This document shows positions 56,201 to 64,000 of a stretch of DNA of 64,000 bases, one piece after another (position 1 is the first letter of the stretch; every line of letters starts with the position of its first letter). Both the position numbers and the translations under genes were made by a program. The notes under the pieces are model-generated. The model searched no databases. It was given only the letters and a program-made list of their open reading frames with translations, and had not been told where the DNA came from. Source of the stretch: Stercorarius parasiticus (lineage: Eukaryota; Chordata; Aves; Charadriiformes; Stercorariidae); assembly GCA_013396915.1 (NCBI GenBank), contig VWZL01004590.1, positions 351,276-415,275 on the forward strand. The letters are read 5' to 3'.

Positions 56201-58186
56201 TATGCAAAGACTCCAAAGCAAGACTGTATCACGTGCAGTTTTGCACAATTATGTTCATTATACATAAATTACTTTATTAAACAAAGCCATAGGTTTAGTC
56301 TCACTTTGAAAACAACCTCCCCCCCATCATCTAAGCTTTTTCTGGGGGGAAATACGCTGCTTTTATAATCCCTGAGCTCTCCCCAGCAATATCTGCCTCA
56401 TAGATGGCCATAAGGACCTCCAAGTGTTGAGGGCCAGCAGGAAGCAAGCCATCTGCACAGGCAGACAAGGGATGATCACCCTCACAGGAGAGGAAGCAGG
56501 GAACAATCAACCAGTTCATTTAAAATGAGCCATTAGAAAGAAGCAGTATGCAGAATATTTGTTAAAATCTAGAACCAGTCTATGGGAAGCAGTAATTCCA
56601 AAAAAATAGGGGAGTACCTCCAGCTGAAGTGCTAGTCATGGGGCATAAACAACTGTAACCAATTTTTGAAAATAGCAGAGACATAGCTGAAATAAACCTC
56701 AAATAAAGAGCAAAAGCAAAACAATAAAACAAGGGATAAATAAAGGAACAGAACATTGGAGAAAACGTGTCTCTGAGAGTGTACAGCTGATCTTTAAAGT
56801 TTAATCACAATTCACCAGTCAACGTTTCCTTACATGTTTTATCAAGAGGCACTTCCTTGTAAAGCCCTCTAGTACATACTGGTCATGTATTTGCAGGGAT
56901 CACTTAAACAAATCAATTAGTCCTTAGTACCTGGTGTGCATCCAGCTTAATGAAATAGTCTTTTCACCCATTATCATAGATGAGAAACAATCCCTGCAGA
57001 GTAAACAATGCAGTATCTTAAAAGTCATGCTGTGTTAACAATTGAGATCAGGGTTAGAGAGATCATTTTAGAGCTTTACATAATTTTCAGTTTAACAATA
57101 AAAATGTACATGTGGCTTACTAGGACAAGTTTGTTTGGTTAACTCCTGGGTATTAATGAGCTTACATTCATTTTATGGGATTAAAGTCTGTTTCAAGTTT
57201 TTAGAAAGTTACCCAAGGTTATAACTAGTTAGGAAGGTTACCAGCTTTCTTAAAGCACTGCACAGACTACAAAACCAGTGCAAGACCCTTACGCGTATTT
57301 AATTTTTTTCCTCCAGCTAAGTATAAGTTGACAGGGACCAGCTCTTCTCTTCCAATTTATAGATAAGTTATACCATACAGATAACATTAGCAAATTCAGA
57401 ACCAGGTTAAATAAGGGAGCTGAGGAACCAAGCCTAAAGCCTTTAGTTACTCCATTTGCAAGGCATGAGCTGGGCTAGGCAGCACAGAACAGCAATCCCA
57501 AACATTCATTTTGCAAAACAAGGCAAAGGCAGCAGCTAACTGATTGAAAGCGCAAGTATACTCACCTTCTCCAAAGCTCAGATGCTCATATCATTGCTGC
57601 AAACAGAAAGCATCAGCTCTTCAGAACGCAGACGCTACAGCCTTCTCCTGATGGTGGGTGCTTTCACAAATCAATTAAAATAACTGAGCAGGCTTCATTT
57701 TCACAAGCACTGGTGGGATCAAAATCACCCACTTAATATATTCACCAACTTAACTACAGGAGTCCTGACCTAGAAAAGAAAGAGCTTTGACGCCCTCTGC
57801 ATCCATGCCTATCAGTGCTTACAGAGCAGATGTATCTTACTCTAGACTCTTTTGAAGCAAGCAAAGTGGAAGAACTCAAGTACTACCTTACATACCATCT
57901 TTTTTTGAACACCTTTAAAAAGCTCACAGATTTACCATGTACATAAGAGGTACGTGATGATAATTTACCCACATATTTGAATACGGCCTCTACAATACAT
58001 TCTAATGCATGCCATAACAGCAATTCCACATATTGCAATTAGATCATGGCTTCTGAAATCTGTTCATTATATCATTTGTACCATTATGAAAGCACCACTG
58101 CATATGTTTTATCTTTCGTCTCACATAAGAGTCTGTTGTTGCCTCTTGAAATTTCAAGACAGACAAATACTTAAGCATCAGATATG
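44274..58186. other. Long intronic or intergenic stretch without recognised genes
   Basis: About 14 kb between the CR1 fragment and the LEPROT 3' region. Open frames are short and show no family motifs. It probably belongs to the LEPR 5' intron if LEPR transcripts start at the LEPROT promoter, as they do in mammals. Purine-rich text near 50780-51080 may be an unclassified repeat. Confidence 0.5.
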
Positions 58187-58192
58187 TTTATT
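58187..58192 (-). terminator. LEPROT: Candidate distal poly(A) signal of LEPROT
   Basis: AATAAA on the minus strand, about 3.2 kb downstream of the LEPROT stop codon. It is the first canonical hexamer I found in that direction. No transcript evidence is available. Confidence 0.25.
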
Positions 58193-58233
58193 AGACAATT
58201 CAAAAAGTCAGTTGTATTAGACAATTCAAAAAG
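58189..58233. repeat. 19-bp perfect direct repeat, period 26
   Basis: The string tattagacaattcaaaaag occurs at 58189-58207 and 58215-58233, separated by tcagttg. It lies beside the candidate distal LEPROT poly(A) signal. Confidence 0.9.
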
Positions 58234-59636
58234 AAAAGTTGAGTATGTTTTAATTTCCATGTATTAATACTTCATCACCTCAAGAACTTGGCAATCACAG
58301 AAAATAAAAATAGTGTTTACAAAAGTTACAAAAGCTGCACTGCATTCCGAATTACAGAAAACATGATTAGTTGACAAGGAAGCTTTATAAAAATGCAGTA
58401 ACAGATTTTCACCTGATTATGAAACATAGTGATATTGCCATGTATATGCATTCACAAAATCAGCACAGTATCGAAACTAAGGCACTTTGGATACATAGTA
58501 TTCACTTCCATATAGGAAAACAATTTCAGAGAAACCACAGTAAATTGCTACTGGTAGATGGTGACAGTATGCCCAGTACTGGCCATCAAAGCACCAGGTT
58601 TGCGTGAATGAGTGAAGCTCTTGATAAAAAAAGCACTGAATTCTTAAATTTTTTTTTTTTACCCTGACTATTTGATATCAAAGACTCCTTCAAGCAAATT
58701 TACTTTTAAAGAGGTCAAGGAAGATTTCCATTATTTAAACGCTGTTAAACACAATTTTTAAAGTTGAACATTTTAAAATAAAAGTCCATGGTGAAAACCG
58801 CATGAAGTTCACATTAAGGATTAGTGCACGTTGCTGCTTTAAAAGAAAACAAAAAAAAAGCACTGACTTTCTCCATTCAACATTTACCTGCCATTTCATG
58901 AGGTACCCACCAACCACAGTAATATCAAAGGAAATGCAGCACAACAGATTAATTTGTCAAAGCAGCAGCCTCTCTTCAAGACTGTACTTTCTAGTCCTCC
59001 TTTTCATTTTAGATTGTCCTGTGTTTACCACCTGTATCCCAATCTGCCACAAGCACGTTATTTACTGATAGATCTAGAACAGATTCTACAAATAATTTTA
59101 AAGAAAAATTAATCTCAGTTTTTCACACGCCAGTGTCTTGAAAGCAATATTTCATCGGTATTTGAGTAGTTTTGTAGACTTCTATTGCAGCTTTCGGCAC
59201 ATCTATTCTAAGGAGTACAAATACTCAAGAACCCAACCCTGCAAGAACACGAGTGCTTTAGCAGGAATTAAATAGAATTGTTAGCAACGACTTTAGGCAT
59301 TTATAGGATCAGGCACTTAAATTGTATATTACTGTTGCTGTTTTACTTCACCAATTTGAATGAAAAATGCCATGGTATAGGAAAAAGAGCAACTTCTTCA
59401 AAAATCAAAGCAAGACTTATACATGGAAACTACGATTACTCTAAACAACCTGGCTCATAATTAGACCAAATAATTTCCACTGTAGTCCTTTACAAATCAG
59501 TAGGCTCCAACAGATTTCACCTAAAGCCAGGAAGGAGACACCATAAGAAAACTTGTTTAAGCACAGCATCTTTAAAAGTATATTCCTGCTATGTCCTTGA
59601 GGAAGCATTAACATCCAGAAGAAACTGTCATTTAAC

Positions 59637-59642
59637 TTTAAT
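59637..59642 (-). terminator. LEPROT: Candidate proximal poly(A) signal of LEPROT
   Basis: The variant signal ATTAAA on the minus strand, about 1.8 kb beyond the stop codon. It could end a shorter LEPROT mRNA. Support is the hexamer only. Confidence 0.2.
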
Positions 59643-61270
59643 TCTTCTTTTACAAGAATGCCAGCCTAGACACACCTCAGTATAAAATACAGCTAACTCA
59701 GCATTCCTCAGCACTGAACTGCTCACTTTATACACATCTAAAGTTTAAATTTAAAACATGTAATTAACCTTTCTGAAACATGATATTCCATTCCTAACTA
59801 AGTGATATTACATTACTTGGACCACAGAATGATCTCCATACCCTTCTTCTAGGGCACTGAGAATGAACAAAAGACCCAGTATGAGAGCGCTCATGTAACA
59901 TTCATTAATTTGTGAACCTTTGCTCTGCACAGCAATCCACAGGACACCATTTTTGCAGTACACGAGTATTGAGAGAGTTTGGAGAGCAACATAAGTAGTT
60001 CCATACAACTGAGGGGGCAAAAAGCACTGCATTGGTGAAGCTGCCACATCTTGCGGGGTGGATGCTATTACCTCCTTATACGGTGTCCCTCATAGCTATA
60101 CAGGGCGATAGCAGTCAGCTGTCACCTAACTCACACAACTATAAAATATTCATTTGCAATCTGCTGGTCTAAAGAACTTGCAATAGTAAAATGTATCCTA
60201 TGCAGGAATTCAGCTTCTTACTTCACAGATCAGAAACCTCTTTTATGTCCATTTTTCTATGAAAGAATAATCTAAGGTGTCTCCTCCTTTACCTCTTTGC
60301 AGATTACTGAGATGTCATCTAGAGTTAGGGTTGTTTACAAAACTACACGCCTCCACAATTTGCAGGATTCAACAAGTTAAAACAATAATAAAGTTTCCTT
60401 TTATAATTGTGTTGTGATTATGTGAATGTTTACTAGGATAATGCCATTTAAAAATATAAGTGTTTTACTATAACCATCTCTTCTTACAGATAAAAAAATA
60501 GTAGTTGAATAAGTATGTTTTAAAAGCAATGAGAATTGAGGAGGTAAGAAGTCCTACCCAGCAGAACACTCACTTCTTTGCAATTCGGGCATTTCACACA
60601 TAGGAGTACAGAGGTGTATCCTACATTATGATTGTAAGTGTCCTGAGTGCAGTTTCTTCTTTTGTTTCTTCATAAGAGAAGTAATGTCAGCTCTAAGCAT
60701 TAAAGAGGCATTAAAGTATATTATTCCCAAAATATATCCACAGTTGTTAAGTTGAATAGGGACAAAGCCTGAGTATCTTGAGGGGGAGGAATTAGTTTTC
60801 CAATGAACACCATAAGCGGAAGGATTTTTAACCAGGGTTATTTTCTTTTTCTTTCATTAGGTAGTAAAAGAGTTGACATAACCCACGTTTTTTTTTATGT
60901 TATCGAGAAAAAACACTAAAATTATAATTACTCAAATGAAAAGCAGAAAGATCGATCAAGTTGAACAATATCAAGTAGGATAACCTTTATATTGGTCTCT
61001 TTTGACTACATGGTTAAAAAAAGCCAACAGGCATGCTGACCAATATCACATGTATCAATGATACTACTGTGATTAAAACAAAAGTTAATGCATATATAGT
61101 GAAAAAATGAGTAAAACAGCTTATGTTTTGTAAACTTATTTGTGGACAAATTTGCAACAGTGATTACAGCTTTTACTGAACACATTAAGACGGCTGTCAT
61201 AAGGGCCTTTTCCCTTTGGCTGAAATGCATTTTTAAAAAGCATGTTATGATCTGATAATGTGAAACTACA

Positions 61271-61350
61271 TGCATATGCACACACATACATCTCAGCGGG
61301 CACACACACACATGTTATAATATATACACATATACACACACAGAGTATAC
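61271..61350. repeat. CA/TA dinucleotide microsatellite, interrupted
   Basis: Alternating cacacaca and tatataca blocks with interruptions, beginning about 50 bases downstream of the LEPROT stop on the minus strand, so it would lie in the 3' UTR. Confidence 0.85.
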
Positions 61351-61397
61351 ATATGGTGACACATGCTGTAAAATATTACCAGCTTCAGAGCGATGTC

Positions 61398-61514
61398 CTA
61401 CCACTGTTCCCAGCTAAAGTCATCTCCTCTACCAAACACAAGAAAAAAGCCTAAAATAGTAAGGAAAATGACTGCATTGCCAGCCAGCACCAGACCACAG
61501 GCTCCCCATTTGAT
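61398..61514 (-). CDS. LEPROT: LEPROT final coding exon
   Basis: It encodes [20 protein letters not shown], then [10 protein letters not shown] and DDFSWEQW, followed by a TAG stop at 61398-61400 (38 codons plus stop). This is the fourth transmembrane helix and the invariant C-terminus of LEPROT/Vps55-family proteins. The acceptor is tttcag above 61514. It begins in phase 0, matching the preceding exon. Confidence 0.97.
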   Translation of the reverse strand: MKWGACGLVLAGNAVIFLTILGFFLVFGRGDDFSWEQW

Positions 61515-62754
61515 CTGAAAGGCAAGGAAATGAAACAATCAAAGCAGTGCTTATAAGATAGGTTCAGGCCAGTTTTTTATATGCATTAGATACACTAAAC
61601 TAAATACTACAGAAAGGTGCTAAAAGCATAAAGAAAAAAGAAAAACAATAAATAATTCCATTTATGTGACTAATTATTCAGTTAGCAACCACTCTTATTA
61701 CTAATAGAGCACTTCAACAGACAGGCTAATAATGCTATGTTTTAGAACGAAATAATTTACCTTGCCATACAAATCATTAAAACATACCTAAGTCATAGAA
61801 AAAATCCGGTGAAACTAGTGCTCACCTTTAATTGCTATGCAACAAAATAAAAGGTCGCCTTTCAAATAAATACCAGTAACAAGCATGGAAAACAGTACGT
61901 GGTCTTAAAAGTAAATTGCTTGCTTTAACGATCTGCCCGACTAAGTTTACTGAAATAAGCGACAAGTAAGATACAGCTATGAATTCGAGTTCCCCCTTGC
62001 GGCCACTTCTGGTTCTGCCTACTGTCAGGTCCACAACTTCAGAACTAAACCGCAGTGGCAGGGAAATGGCGCATTACAAAAAAATTAAAACTAAGCACAC
62101 AAGTTTTAAGCAAAACCGAAAGACTGAAGGGGAAAAACTATGCAACACACAAAAATGTCGTTGGGTAGTTCGGGAGACAGGACAAAAGAACTCTTTGCCT
62201 TGCAAATGAATGTGACAAAATCTCACCACAGAAGAGCAGTTCAGAAAGCAAAGAGAAAACAAGCTAGCAGCATTTCCTCAGGCTTTGAGGGGACAAAGCA
62301 TGAGCTTGGGAAATGCTTTGAAAACCAGAAGGGCGGCTCTGGAAGTTTGGCCTTTTATCTTTTATCTGATAATGCATTCTAGTCACCAAGTTTTCAGCAC
62401 CCTAAATGGAGAAAGCAGACATTCTGAGATAAAAATAAGGAAGGTGGTGCAAGAAGCGGTACAGAAGGTGATGAGACAGAGAGGCATGAGATGAAAGAGG
62501 AGATAATATCTTGTATTGGACCAAAACAAAGCTGGAAAAAAAAACAGCTAAAAACTTTCAGTCATTCAAGTCCTCTGTTCAGGACAAAATGCAGCACAGG
62601 CAGACAAAATTTCAGCAGAGTGATTATTTTCATCAGAATCTAGAAACATCACAATAATGAAATTAAAGACAGGATTTACAAACAGCAACAGTGCACTTAA
62701 AGATTATACTCAGTAACTGGTGTCTTAAAATATAAATTAGCAAACAGAACTTAC
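61515..62754 (-). other. LEPROT: LEPROT intron 3
   Basis: Intron of about 1.2 kb with a gtaagt donor. No other feature is recognised in it. Confidence 0.8.
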
Positions 62755-62941
62755 CGCTTCAACCCGAGCGAGGATTATAGGAAATCCAAAGGCAGAAACA
62801 ACAATTCCAGTTGTGAAGAAATACGCCAATTCCCTGCAGGCACTGCTGGCTGCATCACTGTCATCACTTACTCTTTTTGCAATGAAGTGGGGAATGGGGC
62901 AGATGAAGTAAAATATTAAGACAAACAGAGGCCAGTACACA
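62755..62941 (-). CDS. LEPROT: LEPROT coding exon 3: central transmembrane helices
   Basis: LEPROT is a roughly 131-residue four-pass protein of endosome and Golgi membranes (Vps55 family). It limits surface levels of the leptin and growth hormone receptors. This 187-nt exon encodes [40 protein letters not shown] and [20 protein letters not shown], that is helices two and three with the conserved acidic loop between them. The acceptor is ccctag and the donor gtaagt. The visible sequence is nearly the same as in mammals, which shows strong constraint. Confidence 0.98.
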
Positions 62942-63754
62942 CTAGGGAAGGGGAAAAAAGAAAACACATGATCAGTTCAGGTGGATGCTTCAAAAAAAAA
63001 AAATCTCTGTTTAGAAAAAGTCATTGCAATAGCTGTAATCCTACTTTATGGTTTGAAAAGTGGATTATGTGATTTAACCACAAGCTTTCACCCAAAGGGA
63101 CAATCCTATCTCACTTTCCCTGTATACTGGCACAAGCACCCATATGGCCTCGTGTGGCGCAGGATCCACTCTCTCACATGACCAAGCGTTAATTTATTTT
63201 ACGTTTGCATCACCTTGCTGATTCAACTCACACCACTGCCTCACAAAAACGACAGTCACCACCCAGGGAACAGGAGAAGCATGCAAGCGGGATGGGAACT
63301 GAGAGCTTTCCCAAATTAGAGGGATCCTGGAGCATAAAGCCGATTTGAAGGCACACCCTTGCATGCTCACACCTCTGCGAGAGCTGTTATTAGCCTCACC
63401 CGGATTTTTAAGTGTAATAGAGATCCCAACCGGAGTCTTGTGGTTGGAGAGTTGTTTCAAGAAACAGGGAAGTAAGAGAAAGAATTGTGCGAGGTTAAAA
63501 ATGACTGTTTAGCAAGATGGCACCGCTTTTCCTGAGAAAGGATAGAGCCGTTTTCAGTCACTTTTTTAATGGAAATGCAAGTACTGGCTAAGGAGGTGGA
63601 ATTTAATCACAACAAACTGCCGTGTGTCAAGAGCCAGAAAGCGGGCGACTGCTGAAAGATAACTCGAGCCAAGCAGCTCAATTAAACGAGATTAACACCT
63701 CAGTTAACAGATATAAAGAAGGGGAAGTTTTGGAAGCGAAGCCGGCCCGCTCAC
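62942..63754 (-). other. LEPROT: LEPROT intron 2
   Basis: Intron of about 0.8 kb that becomes GC-richer toward its donor (gtgagc). Nothing else is recognised in it. Confidence 0.8.
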
Positions 63755-63830
63755 CCGTAGTACTCCAGGGCGCAGCCCAGCATGAGGAACGTCAGCCCGA
63801 TGGCTCCGCTGAAGGAGAGCGCCACGAGAG
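63755..63830 (-). CDS. LEPROT: LEPROT coding exon 2: first transmembrane helix
   Basis: This 76-nt exon encodes [20 protein letters not shown] and LEYYG. It has two-base overhangs at both ends. The acceptor ttgcag and donor gtgagc are clear. The overhang requires an upstream exon ending in one base of a codon, which fits the conserved MAGVK-type exon 1. No ATG occurs on the minus strand between here and base 64000, so exon 1 lies outside. Confidence 0.96.
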
Positions 63831-64000
63831 CTGCAACGGCACAAGGCAAGGCGATGATGCGGCAGCCGCCTCACCGGCTACCGCTTACCCCCTTCCGGTT
63901 CCCCCGCTGAGGCGATGCCTGGGGAAAGCGGAAGCGCAACCCGGTCGCTCGGCTCCCTCAAGAGGGCCCTGGCCCGCGGGCGGGACAGCGGGCTCGGAGC
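63831..64000 (-). other. LEPROT: LEPROT intron 1 (partial), GC-rich
   Basis: GC- and CpG-rich sequence next to coding exon 2. It probably marks the edge of the CpG-island promoter region shared in mammals by LEPROT and LEPR. The start site itself is beyond the window. Confidence 0.6.

Larger units (their letters stand above)
58193..61397 (-). other. LEPROT: Presumed LEPROT 3' UTR
   Basis: AT-rich sequence following the LEPROT stop codon in gene orientation, with no coding content. I treat it as 3' UTR up to the first canonical poly(A) signal, by inference only. It contains a CA/TA microsatellite at 61271-61350. Confidence 0.4.

Overview
The window is vertebrate nuclear DNA, almost certainly from a bird. 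The coding exons are leptin receptor (LEPR) and leptin receptor overlapping transcript (LEPROT). The interspersed repeats are CR1-type LINE fragments typical of avian genomes. The species cannot be fixed from the sequence. There is no bacterial, phage, CRISPR or operon content.

Both genes lie on the minus strand, so they read from right to left. At the right end (about 61.4-63.8 kb) are three coding exons of LEPROT, which encodes a small four-pass endosomal membrane protein of the Vps55 family. Its ATG exon lies beyond base 64000. From 29.7 kb down to 0.8 kb are 17 consecutive LEPR coding exons. They run from the start codon through the N-terminal domain, first cytokine-receptor module, Ig-like domain, leptin-binding cytokine-receptor module, two fibronectin III domains and transmembrane helix to the Box1 exon. 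All exon boundaries have GT/AG splice sites and matching phases, giving 2661 nt (887 codons) without a frameshift or stop. The last LEPR exon, which encodes the long signalling tail, is to the left of base 1.

The roughly 32 kb between the LEPROT stop and the LEPR start codon is mostly AT-rich intron without recognisable genes. It holds a GC-rich, CpG-dense block around 34.6-35.25 kb, interrupted by an 82-base assembly gap, which is a candidate LEPR-specific promoter. It also holds an LTR-like element at 39 kb, a degenerate retrovirus-like stretch near 36.6-37.5 kb, a CR1 fragment at 44 kb, and a 60-base duplication around a single N at 42.66 kb that looks like an assembly join error. Further CR1 fragments sit in LEPR introns at 11.5 kb and 24.3-24.9 kb, the latter nested.

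Functionally the two genes are linked. LEPROT regulates surface display of the leptin and growth hormone receptors, and in mammals it shares a promoter and untranslated first exons with LEPR. I found no undescribed biological system. The most useful leads are the intronic CpG island, a possible read-through short receptor isoform after the Box1 exon, and the assembly flaws.
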